A DNA stretch of 64,000 nt from NCBI GenBank assembly GCA_903813345.2, contig CAIIXF020000011.1, positions 7,712,571 through 7,776,570 on the forward strand, given 5' to 3'. The position numbers and the translations under genes were made by a program. Shown in pieces: positions 12,825 through 23,670 of this stretch. The stretch comes from Owenia fusiformis (taxonomy: Eukaryota; Annelida; Polychaeta; Sabellida; Oweniidae). Each line of letters starts with the position of its first letter. The first letter of the stretch is position 1. The notes under the pieces are model-generated. The model had not been told where the DNA came from and did not search any database. It saw only the letters and a list, made by a program, of their open reading frames with translations.

Positions 12825-15581
12825 AGTATCTAAAGCCCCGTTATGATTTAGAAGTCGCGAGCAAGTTCCCGCTGAAATCGCGAGCAATTAAAAGAAAAGA
12901 AGGGTTATCTTTTGTTTACTTAAATTGTATGTTGTACAAAGCGTTTTCATTTAATTTTACTCAATTATTACATAATATTGATACTAAAGAGCAACTGCTG
13001 CAAAAAAGTATCACGAGCTGATGTTCTGAGTTTCGTTATTTGATGATTGGAGAGAGAATGTATCATCTTGAATCTTTATCTATATATTTCTATATTTTAT
13101 AGCTGAAGAAGGTCATTTGACTTTTCAAATCTGTCACAACTGTAGCCAACGTAATAGATATATTAATTATTGATACTCTACACAGCACATGTATATCATT
13201 ATCATCGTTATTATTGGTTCGAGCAACCCCCCCCCCCCCCCCCCCCCCTACCAAAAGCTGGCTACGAGCATGATTCAAACAAAACCGTTTCACTAGTAGT
13301 ATTTCGACCTGACTCCATCGAGAAATTTACCAAGAGAAGATTTAAATCCATTCCACGACTTTTGACAAGTTTCAAAAAACTCGTTCTTCTTTTTATGCAA
13401 TACGCAATACATATTTATATTTTACTGAAGTTACATTACACTTAAAATTCAATATATCACTACCTTAGACGAATCAGCAGCAATGGCGCACACGTTTAAA
13501 AAGGCAATTTATGGATCCACTGCTACATGTTAGTAACAAAAAATTAAAGGAGTACCAGCGTTCTTAAATCAAAAATGCATGATGTTATTTTATTATCTCG
13601 AAGTACGCATCATACATTGTCCGATTATAAGTCCAAAATAGTAATAATCAAATAATTTCATCATTAACAATTAATCGTAGGTTCTGTTAGACGCACGTGT
13701 TACGCGGTAAACAAGATACAAATATATGTCATATTCTGCAACAAATATGCCATATTCACTTGCGGTGTATGACAGATTCAGCTGCAGTATATGGCATACC
13801 CACTAATCAATGAGAACGTGATACGGACGCAATTGTCAATTGCATCGATTGAACGAACGACAGTACAGTGCATCAACTATTAATGCAGAAGTATCACTCA
13901 GCAATCTCACGTGATAAACTTACTCAATCAATCCAGGATTTATATATAATTACTCAAAGTACTGACTATATTGGTAATCCAAGATAGTTTTACATGTAGA
14001 GTCGATTCTCGCTACCAATCAAATCAACGCTTTCTCTATCACGTTTTCACCTGCTTTATATGTCATTTTCACCTGCGGTATATGGCAAATTCCGCAAGTG
14101 ACTATCAGGTATTCACTGAAATCAATGTATCGCATATACACTGCGGAACATCGCATACTCACCTGCGGAACATGCCATATACTGCAGGTGAGTATGGCAT
14201 ATTCACCCGTATCACAAATACCGCACAACCATGAATGTATGCCATATTCCGCGTAACATCGTACGTGTTACGCGGAATATGGAATATATTCATGGTTGCC
14301 TGGTATTTGTGATACGGGTGAATATGCCATATTCAACTGCGGTATATGGCGTATCCCGCAGGTGAGTACGGCATATTCCGCATTGAATATGTGATACATT
14401 GATTTCAGTAAATACCTGATGCTCACCTGCAGAATATGTCATACTCATTTGCAGAATATGCCATACACCGCAGGTGAGTATGCCATGCACCGCAGGTGAA
14501 TATATTTGTTCTGGAATATGACATATATTTGTATCGTGTTTACCGTGTAACAATATGTCCAGGAAAACGGCTTATGCGGGACATACGATTTATATGTCCC
14601 GGATCCTCGTTTGAGCGAGACAATCGAAAAATATTTTTGCCCGGATATGGAATATATTCCGGTTGCTATGTCCCTGAAACCTTATCAGCTTTGGAAAACA
14701 AAACATTATCTAAATAAATATTTAAAAACAAAAACTTGAATGTAAATTATAAAAGTAGAACCTGAATTATCATGGAGACTTTGTGGTTCTCCTTTCTCTC
14801 TAAATTTCATCTTCTTGCAACTTGGGGTGTCTTTGTTTAATACAAGGCTCATTCCCCTGCTTCCATTAAGTTGTCTTGAAATGATATCCATCTTTATCCC
14901 ATACATTTTGGTAAGGATGCAATTCTATAAAATGTCTGACGAAATCTCTGGTGACTTGAAGTTGCAATAGAAACATTTGAAACGTGGCCCTAGAATGAAA
15001 CAGTATATATAGAAATACTTAACTTGGTCTTCGCATACGTTTATGCGAAGAACCTCAATATCTTATGTGATAGTAATGAAGCTTTCCTCGTGATCAAAGC
15101 GGGTACTCGTGAATTCTGCTCCTGGTTTCAGCGGGACCTCCTCATGTTTTCAGCGGGGCTTCCTCATAATTTCAGCGGGGCCACTGGGACACCTTCAACG
15201 ATGTATTTCACCCCCCACAGTGGATGTTTTTTTAAACTAACTTATCAATACATACAATGTTGATCCAATATTCATAATGAGGTATGTATATCGTAGTTCT
15301 TATCTCTATTTTAACGATAAAAGTAATATGTTAACAGTAAATTATGCAAACGTGCATATTAACGCCCGTTTCTTCCATGTCAGTAAAAATAGTTATCTAA
15401 CATGTCATTGTTTGTGTAGATATACCTGTTCTGAAAGAATACCTAAGGAATCAAGGAACAGTAATCCGTATTCTTACATTTTTGGTACATATTTCCAGAT
15501 AAATTAAATAAAAAGGACTTTGCTCGTGATTTCAGCGGGAACTTGCTTGCGACTTTTGAATCATGACGGGGCTTTGATACT
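12825..15581. mobile_element. 2.8-kb TIR element in element A
   Basis: The ends are inverted repeats of about 65 bp: the left reads AGTATCTAAAGCCCCG and the right reads CGGGGCTTTGATACT. Both continue with AAGTTCCCGCTGAAATC in opposite orientations. Short GTTTCAGCGGGRCCTCCTCAT repeats occur near 15,125-15,180. A C run lies near 13,228-13,248. A second element is nested inside. No transposase is recognised, and no target duplication is clear. Confidence 0.7.
13699..14551. mobile_element. 853-bp nested element with palindromic core
   Basis: The left end GTTACGCGGTAAACAAGATA pairs with the right end, which reads TATCGTGTTTACCGTGTAAC. The middle is a large imperfect inverted repeat turning near 14,256, rich in GCGGTATATGGCAT-type phrases. 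A second copy of the left end lies at 56,245-56,405. No coding capacity is seen. Confidence 0.8.
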
Positions 15582-15874
15582 CTGATATTAGGGTATTTGA
15601 TAACTGCTCTATACTAGGCTTATCTAAATAATGTAAGTTGTAGTTTCTGTGGAATTTTTGTTTAAATTATTAATTACAATCCGCAATTACAAAATTTGCA
15701 TATATTTAAATTCATCAGATAAATAAATCATTACATAAGAGTACATTACTATGGAACTATCAATTGGATGTATAATGCTGTAGAAACGAATTTATGGTTA
15801 TTTAACGGAATTTAAACGGATAGAGAACATTAAAATCTCAGATATCTAGGGTCTTTCATTAATATAATTTCAGT
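15582..15874. other. AT-rich spacer before relic gene
   Basis: Nothing is recognised apart from a TTTCAG just before the first readable codons of the relic gene. That could be an old 3' splice site. Confidence 0.4.
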
Positions 15875-17235
15875 GCATAGGAATGATGGTAATTCTGTCT
15901 GTCAGGTTGGAAAACATTGAGTGTACATGTGCTGCATTCAGAATCGGATGCAGATATTGTGATAGTGAAAACTGCAATCCAACGTGTCCAAAACTCAAAT
16001 ACAGTACTCATACAGATCTCCTTGTGCTTCTCATTTATCATGCACAAAACACAAACTTCAACATTTTCTTCAAACCTGAACCAAGCAGCAACCCAAGACA
16101 CAAAATGTTGGAATATAAATGAAATAAGATTGTCTTTGGGAAAAGTGGTTTGTGACAATATTTTGTTTATCTTTTCTGGGGCGTGACACCCCATTCAGGT
16201 TATATATGGCATAGACAAGAAGCTATCATTGAGGCAGATAAAAAAGAGTGTGAGTTCTTGAGAAAACAAGCGGTTGTTTTTAAATTACCAAAAGCACTGG
16301 TGATCCGCTCGATTACGCTTGTTACCGAAACGAGTCGTTTCGGTAACAAAATGTCTAAACGTCGAAGGTACGATATTTCTTTTTTCCTTTTTTTCACGCG
16401 TTGTAGGCAGAATCCCCACGATGTTTTCTCCTCACAATCGTGTATCAGTATCATATGTTTTAGAAAATGTACATGTTTGCGCAAAAATAGCTCAGAAGAC
16501 AACAGACTTGTTGATTTAATTCCTTACTTAAATAAATAAACGGTTTGGGTTAAAAGTGCAGATCTTAATTGTTTATCGAAATACCGTTTATGTAACTTAA
16601 GTGAGGAATTAATTCGACGATTCTGTTGCTTCTGAACTATTTGTTCGCAAATATGTACAGTTTTTAAACATATAATACTGATACATGTTTGTGATAACAA
16701 TGTTGTGGGAATCCTGCCTACAATGTGTGAAATAAGGAAAAAAGAAAAATCAAACCTTCGATGTTCCGACATTTTGTTACAACGTAAACAAGTGGAAAAC
16801 CAGTGAAATGCAAGCAAGTGAAATTGTGCAGGAACATGCTCTTTTGTCAATTTATGGTGGAAAATGGTGAAACCCTAAATGAACTTAGGCTTCAAAAATT
16901 ATATTAAAAGAGAGCAGCAAGATCTGAATTATTGCAGCCCTGTGTTCTTCCTCAAACTTCTGATGCTGCGGAATACCACAGTTATAGAGTGTACCATCAG
17001 ATCCAGGAGTGGGAGGGAAATAAACTGCCTCCGTTATAATTGGGCTGGGAAATAAGCAACGAAACGTTTGTACCAATTGCTTAAATGGAGCTCCCCTCTC
17101 TAAGAGATCATCCGTTGTGTGTGTAAGGCAGATTGTATTTCTATGAGATGTTCTTGTAAAAAAATGGAATAACTGTTCTTTGGCATGTAAGGTATGCAAA
17201 GGCATTTGTGCAAATACCTCCATTACTGATCATGA
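15875..17235 (+). pseudogene. Broken FEN-like nuclease with CXC tail (transposon gene)
   Basis: Readable blocks fall in the order known for a widespread invertebrate transposon-associated protein. The first is HSESDADIVIV, then TDLLVLLIYHAQ, then FFKPEPSS, then LGKVVCDNILF, then a TTSG-like phrase before WHR. After the inserted miniature element come IVQEHALLSIYGGK, LPQTSDAAEYHSYRVYHQIQ and GWEISNETFVPIA. Last is a cysteine tail with CISMRCSCKK and CSLACKVCKGICANTS. The acidic residues fit a FEN/PIN nuclease fold and the tail resembles a Tesmin-type CXC. Frames change several times and stops occur, so it is dead. It is a cousin of the minus-strand gene at 31.6-34.8 kb. Confidence 0.78.
16295..16805. 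mobile_element. 511-bp CACTG-ended inverted-repeat miniature element
   Basis: The ends read CACTGGT and ACCAGTG. Arms of about 240 bp pair across a turn near 16,565, including TAACAAAATGTC on both arms. The flanking triplets are AAG and AAA, near-matching as a 3-bp duplication would be. CACTR ends with 3-bp duplications are typical of the CACTA (EnSpm) group. It splits the relic nuclease gene. Short frames on each arm (starting MSKRRR or MSEHRR) are mirror copies of each other. Confidence 0.78.
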
Positions 17236-17884
17236 AAATAATGATGACTAAATAATGAACACTGGCAGATCTGCCCCCCCACCCAGAAATAAATTGGGCC
17301 CTAAAAGGCCTTAAGGCCTTTTTGGTCATAAATTGGCCTTTTAAAGCCTTATTTTTTAATTTCAGGCCAAATTTTGAATAAAATGGGTCTCAATATTTCA
17401 AAATTTGGGCCCATTTTAGGGTTTTAGGGGCCCAATTTTTTCCGCGGAAGTTTTTTCTCAGACCTGACATTTGCCCCCCCCCCCCCTTGTTGGTTCCCAT
17501 ATCTGCCCCTGATGAAGGCTGGTGATAGACAAGGTTGTAACTGATTGTTGTTACAACATAATAGTATTAAGCTTATTAAATCAGCATTCTTTTTTGCTCT
17601 CTATAAGTAAGACACATATATGAAGGTTAAGATTACAAAATTAAGGCAGCATTTTTGATCATGAACATAACATAATCGAACCAGGCCCTGTATAAAGACC
17701 AGGGATCCACTTTGCGTAACACTAGTTAACTCAGGAGGATTTATTAATGTAGAAACCTTTTTCTCATTTTTTATTGAATTTCATCTTGAAATCCAACATT
17801 CTTCAGTTGAACTTCTTCATTTCATTTCTCAATATCACTGTGTGGTTAAGAACACCTTAATCAAAAGTAACAATTTTTCCTTAA
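17236..17884. other. Spacer with GGCC-rich phrases and C tracts
   Basis: From 17,270 to 17,510 there are repeated AAGGCCT and GGGCCC phrases between two C runs (17,273 and 17,475), resembling a decayed repeat. The rest is AT-rich and unassigned. Confidence 0.5.
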
Positions 17885-18695
17885 TACAGGGCGAGCCAAA
17901 CAAATCTTAATAATCCAGTCCAATCATCCTGCATGGATTTAGTGTCATATTTGGCAGAATTGAGTCCTGGTCAATGTATTATCAATCTACCCAGTCTCAG
18001 TGGTCTATCTCTAGTGGTCACGATTTTATGGGCATTTTATACCATGCCATGAAATATGGGTGTCATGTCTGGAGGCCAACTTGAACGTATCGTGCGTTGT
18101 TGTTCGAATCAGGTGCATGAAAACCGTGTGTTATGGCTCTCATCTTCATTCTTATCTCTTGTTTTAATGTTTCAAGTGTTGTTAGTATCGAAAAAAGGTC
18201 CACATATAAAAAAAACTGGTGGTATTGATGTCCAGTCAGTTAGGCACATTTCGATATTTTGAGCACATTTTGTAAATGGCCATAACATCGTGACTATTAA
18301 GGATCATCCTCCTTAGCAGGTGTCCAGAATCCGTACCTCCTTCCTCCCCCTGCTATAAGCAGTTAGCATTCCCCCGATTAAGAACTCGCAATTTGATTGG
18401 CTGTCGCAACACTGCGACAGAAATCATGTATACGTCATCGGCGCATAATAAGATCACGTGATTCAGTTTAATCGGGCGCGTCCAACTTGGTTATAGCAGG
18501 GGGTAAAAAGAAAGAAGTATTCTGGATTTTGAAGCCCTGTGATCTGAGGATGATTAAGGATAGATCAATGACACTTAGTAGAATGAAAGAACATTGAACA
18601 AGGCAAGTGTGCCAAATATGATGTCAAACCCATGCTGAATGACTGGGTTATTAATAAACATTTGGTTGGGTTACTTTTTTTGGCTCATATTAATA
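17885..18695. mobile_element. Long inverted-repeat element
   Basis: Left sequence from CAGGGCGAGCCAAACAAAT pairs with the reverse complement of 18,565-18,695. Shared inner phrases include GTCATATTTGGCA and CATGGATTT/CATGGGTTT. The arms are unequal because of extra sequence on the left and a nested insertion. The right border is approximate. No transposase is recognised; the 68-codon frame at 18,056 has no domain. Confidence 0.6.
18305..18552. mobile_element. 248-bp miniature element with 9-bp duplication
   Basis: The inverted ends start CATCCTC and finish GAGGATG. CAGAATCC pairs with GGATT, and CCCCTGCTATAA pairs with TTATAGCAGGGG. The direct repeat ATTAAGGAT flanks it on both sides (18,296-18,304 and 18,553-18,561). 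A 9-bp duplication is typical of Mutator-like elements. It sits inside the element at 17,885-18,695. Confidence 0.85.
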
Positions 18696-18882
18696 AACTG
18701 ATGTCAGGGACAGGGATATTTAACATTCTGTTGCAATTTCAAGGATATTTTTAGACCACTGATTGTACTTAATTCCTAACAAATCGTTCTCTGTTTTAGC
18801 AGAAAAGGTATAAGTAGTATAGGCTGCAACTTTCGACCTACAACCGGCACCGGCACTGTTCCACTTCCACGTTCCACTTCCA

Positions 18883-18946
18883 CCGGAAGTGACGTCATAG
18901 CTCACGTGTTCCACTTCCACAGGAAGTGACGTCATAGGTCACGTGT
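18883..18946. promoter_or_regulatory. CRE plus E-box motif pair at palindrome end
   Basis: Two copies of a GGAAGTGACGTCATAG(C/G)TCACGTG-type phrase occur in 64 bp, combining an ETS-like core, a perfect CRE (TGACGTCA) and a CACGTG E-box. Further copies lie near 22,310 and 22,355, and mirror copies lie on the other arm (near 22,810 and 25,870-25,920). Whether they drive transcription is inference. Confidence 0.5.
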
Positions 18947-18975
18947 TTACATGGTGTACTGGCAGTGATATAACT

Positions 18976-19925
18976 GGTCAAAGGTTACTGATAACAGATA
19001 AGAGATAGCTCAATTGATAAGATAATCAAACAAACTGGTCAAAGGTTACTGATAATTGATAAGAGAGGAGTTAACTGATAAGATAATCAAACAAACTGGT
19101 CAAAGGTTACTGATAATTGATAAGAGAGGAGTTAACTGATAAGATAATCAAACAAACTGGTCAAAGGTTACTGATAATTGATAAGAGAGGAGTTAACTGA
19201 TAAGATAATCAAACAAATACTGTTAAGGTAACCTAGTAACTATGTGATAAGCTATCCGTCTATTTCACTGGTGTTTATTGTTATAGGTCAAAGGTTGATA
19301 ACAAACTGATAAAACAGTGAAAAGATAACTGCACAACAATTTCAACCAATCACATGGCTGCAATATACCAATTTGACCAATTATATTTCACACATACTTC
19401 ATATGTTGCATAAGCTGTAGAACCATCATGCCACTTTATATAACTGGTCAAAGGTTTCTGATAACAGATAAGAGATAGCTCAATTGATAAGATAATCAAA
19501 CAAACTGGTCAAAGGTTACTGATAATTGATAAGAGAGGAGTTAACTGATAAGATAATCAAACAAACTGGTCAAAGGTTACTGATAACTGATAAGAGAGGA
19601 GTTAACTGATAAGATAATCAAACAAACTGGTCAAAGGTTACTGATAATTGATAAAAGAGGAGTTAACTGATAAGATAATCAAACAAATACTGTTAAGGTA
19701 ACCTAGTAACTATGTGATAAGCTATCCGTCTATTTCACTGGTGTTTATTGTTCTAGGTCAAAGGTTGATAACAAACTGATAAAACAGTGAAAAAGATAAC
19801 TGCACAACAATTTCAACCAATCACATGGCTGCAATATACCAATTTGACCAATTATATTTCACACATACTTCATATGTTGCATAAGCTGTAGAACCATCAT
19901 GCCACTTTATATCACTGGTCAAAGG
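18976..19925. repeat. 61-bp tandem repeats in a duplicated ~470-bp block, left arm
   Basis: Units begin GGTCAAAGGTTACTGATAA and are exactly 61 bp, four per block. The block plus a unique segment (AACCTAGTAACTATGTGATA and following) is repeated from 19,446. Each unit has a DR1-like GGTCAAAGGTTA and several GATAAG/TGATAA (GATA-type) words. Confidence 0.9.
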
Positions 19926-19970
19926 TTACTGATAATTGGTGCAAGATCAAGGGTTTCTGATAACTGATAA

Positions 19971-20351
19971 GGTAATAAGTTCAACATCAGAAAGAAAGGG
20001 GGTGTATTTGGTGAAATTACAAGACCAAGAAGAAATCAAGAAACTCAGCAGACATATGAAGCTAGAACTTATGTTACTTCACTGCTGTGGCAGAGTTTGA
20101 AAATGGAATTTGTTCAAGTGCAGTTCTGGTTAGCTCAAGAAAATTACAATGAAAAGAAACTTCTTACTGACAATGTATTGCTCGGATTGTCTTATTTCAT
20201 GGATAATGTATACATAAGTCTGGAAGTGATCAATAAAGAAGGCGAGAAGAACTTGAAAAGATCCATCAACATTCCAGAGAGTGCCTGGCAGTCACTTGTT
20301 GTACAAGCAGCAGCCATTGATGAACAGATGCCTCGTCCTTGTAACAAGTGA
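19971..20351 (+). CDS. PC4-like ssDNA-binding domain frame, left arm
   Basis: The frame is open for 126 codons after a TGATAA; the first ATG is at 20,103. From that ATG, residues 31-48 read YFMDNVYISLEV then NKEGE, and residues 53-65 read RSINIPESAWQSL, ending with IDEQM. This matches the PC4 (Sub1/p15) C-terminal fold: a strand with V-x-I-x-L, an EGE turn, a basic-I-x-L strand and a conserved Trp before the helix. PC4 folds bind single-stranded DNA. The frame begins just after AACATCAG, so it could be a spliced exon. No other gene is nearby and the true start is unknown. The same frame occurs on the other arm. Confidence 0.55.
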   Translation, partial: GNKFNIRKKGGVFGEITRPRRNQETQQTYEARTYVTSLLWQSLKMEFVQVQFWLAQENYNEKKLLTDNVLLGLSYFMDNVYISLEVINKEGEKNLKRSINIPESAWQSLVVQAAAIDEQMPRPCNK

Positions 20352-21140
20352 AAGCAGATAATGATACAGAGACCAAACCCATCTTCTTTTTCTACGTGTT
20401 GATGTCATAGGTCACATGGTTACTGATATAACTGGTCAAAGGCTACTGTAATTGATAAGAGAGAGATAATAAACTGATAAGACAGTGAAAAAGATAACTA
20501 CCATGGTTTCTGATATAACTGGACAAAGGTTACTGATAATTGATAAAAGAACATAGGTTTGAGTTCTATGCCCAATGCACAGAAATGATGCCATAGGTCA
20601 CATGGTTACTGATATAACTGGTCAAAGGTTACTGATAACTGATAAGAGAGAGCTCAATTGAAAAGATAATCAAACAAACACTGTTAAGGTAACCTGGTGA
20701 CTATGTGATAAGCTATCTTGTCTAGTTCATGGATGTTTCATTGTTATAGGTCAAAGGTGGATAACAAACTGATAAATCAGTAAAAAAGATAACTGCAGAA
20801 CCATTTCAACCAAACACGTTTTAACTTGCAGAATTATTTTAACCAATCAGAGTACAGTATGTTTTAACCAATCAGGTTTTGAGATGCAGAATCGTTTTAC
20901 CTTATAAGGAACAGAATGTTTGGATTCTTTTAACCAATCACAGTACAGTATGTTTTAACCAATCAGGTTTCGAGATGCAGAATCATTTTAACCAATAAGG
21001 GGACAGTATTTTTGGATTATTTTAACCAATTGAGGTACAGGCAAGTGCAGGCTTCCACTTCCACTGTCACTGACATGACTGGACAAAGGTTACTGATAAT
21101 TGTTAAGAGAGGGGTCAACTTATAAGATAATCCCAGCTCA
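20352..21140. repeat. CCAAT-rich segment, left arm
   Basis: More GGTCAAAGG and GATAAG units are followed, from about 20,810 to 21,040, by five or more TTTTAACCAATCAG-type phrases separated by GAGATGCAGAATC. CCAAT words are NF-Y sites in animals; use here is not shown. Confidence 0.7.
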
Positions 21141-21149
21141 GTGAAAACA

Positions 21150-22260
21150 TTGACATACAATGCTAATTGCTATGCTTCATGCTATACTGTATGTTATGCA
21201 ACATGCTATGCTAAATGGTATTCTGCTATGCTATTCTACATGCTATGTTACATGCTATGCTACATGTTACATGCTGTACGATGCTACGTGTTATGCTGGT
21301 TATGCCACATGCTATACTACATGCTACATGCTATACTATGCTACATGCTATGCTATGCTACATGCTATGCTATGCTACATGCTATACTATGCTACATGCT
21401 ATGCTATGCTACATGCTATGCTATCCTACATGCTATGCTATGCTACATGCTATGTTATGCAACATACTATGCTATGCTACATGCTATGTTATGCAACATG
21501 CTATGCTATGCTACATGCTATGCTATGCTATGCATGTTACATGCTATGCTACATGTTGCATGCTGTACGATGCTACGTGTTATGCTGGTTATGCCACATG
21601 CTATACTACATGCTACATGCTATACTATGCTACATGCTATGCTATGCTACATGCTATGCTATGCTACATGCTATACTATGCTACATGCTATGCTATGCTA
21701 CATGCTATGCTATCCTACATGCTATGCTATGCTACATGCTATGCTATGCTACATGCTATGCTATCCTACATGCTATGCTATGCTACATGCTATGTTATGC
21801 AACATACTATGCTATGCTACATGCTATGTTATGCAACATGCTATGCTATGCTACATGCTATGCTATGCTATGCATGTTACATGCTATGCTACATGTTACA
21901 TGCTGTACGATGCTACGTGTTATGCTGGTTATGCCACATGCTATACTACATGCTACATGCTATACTATGCTACATGCTATGCTATGCTACATGCTATGCT
22001 ATGCTACATGCTATACTATGCTACATGCTATGCTATGCTACATGCTATGCTATCCTACATGCTATGCTATGCTACATGCTATGTTATGCAACATGCTATG
22101 CTATGCTACATGCTATGCTATGCTACATGCTATGCTATGCTACATGTGAAATGCTATACTATGCTACATGCTATGCTATGCTATGCTACATGCTATGCTA
22201 TGCTACATACTATGATATGCTACATGATATGTTATGCTACATGCTATGTTATGCTACGAC
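21150..22260. repeat. 17-bp minisatellite (CATGCTATGCTATGCTA), left arm
   Basis: The unit is 17 bp with point variants. A longer marker, GTACGATGCTACGTGTTATG, recurs at 21,276, 21,565 and 21,905, giving a higher-order repeat of about 290-340 bp with three copies. All three forward frames stay open because the unit has no stop in any phase, so the 329-392-codon frames are not evidence of protein. Confidence 0.93.
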
Positions 22261-22422
22261 CTACAACCTGCACCTGCACCGTACACCACGGTGTACCGGA
22301 AGTGGTTCACCGGAAGTGACGTCATAGATCACGTGGTAAGATGATGCACCGGAAGTGGAAGTGACATCATATGTCACATGGTTACTGATATAACTGGTCA
22401 AAGGTTACTGATTGAGTGATTT

Positions 22423-22730
22423 CCGCCACCACCACCACCGCCACCACCACCACCGCCACCACCGCCGCCGCCACCGCCGCCACCACCGCCGCCACCGCCG
22501 CCACCACCACCACCGCCGCCACCACCACCGCCACCACCACCACCACCGCCACCGCCGCCACCACCACCACCACCACCGCCACCACCACCACCGCCGCCAC
22601 CACCACCACAGCTGCTGCCGCCACCGCCACCTATTTTAATATGAATATCACCTGCCATTAAAGGCACAACGGGTGGCTGCGGTGGCGGCGGTGGTGGTGG
22701 TGGTTGTGGCGGTGGTGGTGGTGGCGGAAA
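22423..22730. repeat. CCACCG/GGTGGC microsatellite at palindrome centre
   Basis: About 208 bp of CCACCG-type triplets is followed by a ~40-bp unique turn (near 22,632-22,670) and then ~58 bp of the complementary GGTGGC type. The two tracts are the innermost parts of the inverted arms and differ in length. The His, Thr/Ala, Gly and Val/Ala runs read in the frames are repeat artefacts. Confidence 0.92.
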
Positions 22731-22884
22731 TCACTCAATCAGTAACCTTTGACCAGTTATATCAGTAACCATGTGACATATGATGTCACTTCCACTTCCG
22801 GTGCATCATCTTACCACGTGATCTATGACGTCACTTCCGGTGAACCACTTCCGGTACACCGTGGTGTACGGTGCAGGTGCAGGT

Positions 22885-23670
22885 TGTAGGTCGTAGCATA
22901 ACATAGCATGTAGCATAACATATCATGTAGCATATCATAGTATGTAGCATAGCATAGCATGTAGCATAGCATAGCATAGCATGTAGCATAGTATAGCATT
23001 TCACATGTAGCATAGCATAGCATGTAGCATAGCATAGCATGTAGCATAGCATAGCATGTTGCATAACATAGCATGTAGCATAGCATAGCATGTAGGATAG
23101 CATAGCATGTAGCATAGCATAGCATGTAGCATAGTATAGCATGTAGCATAGCATAGCATGTAGCATAGCATAGCATGTAGCATAGTATAGCATGTAGCAT
23201 GTAGTATAGCATGTGGCATAACCAGCATAACACGTAGCATCGTACAGCATGTAACATGTAGCATAGCATGTAACATGCATAGCATAGCATAGCATGTAGC
23301 ATAGCATAGCATGTTGCATAACATAGCATGTAGCATAGCATAGTATGTTGCATAACATAGCATGTAGCATAGCATAGCATGTAGGATAGCATAGCATGTA
23401 GCATAGCATAGCATGTAGCATAGTATAGCATGTAGCATAGCATAGCATGTAGCATAGCATAGCATGTAGCATAGTATAGCATGTAGCATGTAGTATAGCA
23501 TGTGGCATAACCAGCATAACACGTAGCATCGTACAGCATGTAACATGTAGCATAGCATGTAACATAGCATGTAGAATAGCATAGCAGAATACCATTTAGC
23601 ATAGCATGTTGCATAACATACAGTATAGCATGAAGCATAGCAATTAGCATTGTATGTCAATGTTTTCACT
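22885..23670. repeat. 17-bp minisatellite, right arm
   Basis: This is the inverted copy of the left-arm array. The higher-order marker occurs only twice here (near 23,225-23,250 and 23,515-23,540), against three times on the left. This accounts for the roughly 330-bp difference in arm length. Confidence 0.93.

Noticed and set aside
18976-19925. 61-bp repeats considered as a CRISPR-like array
   Set aside because: There are no unique spacers, units abut directly, and the setting is an animal genome.
21141-22327. Three overlapping forward frames of 329-392 codons rich in Cys, Tyr, Met, Leu, Ala, and their mirror copies at 22,823-23,669
   Set aside because: They arise because a 17-bp repeat has no stop in any forward phase. 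The repeat shifts phase every unit, all frames look alike, and composition is low-complexity.
22382-22667. Poly-Gly, poly-His, poly-Thr/Ala and poly-Val/Ala frames at the palindrome centre
   Set aside because: All are translations of the CCACCG microsatellite, one per frame.
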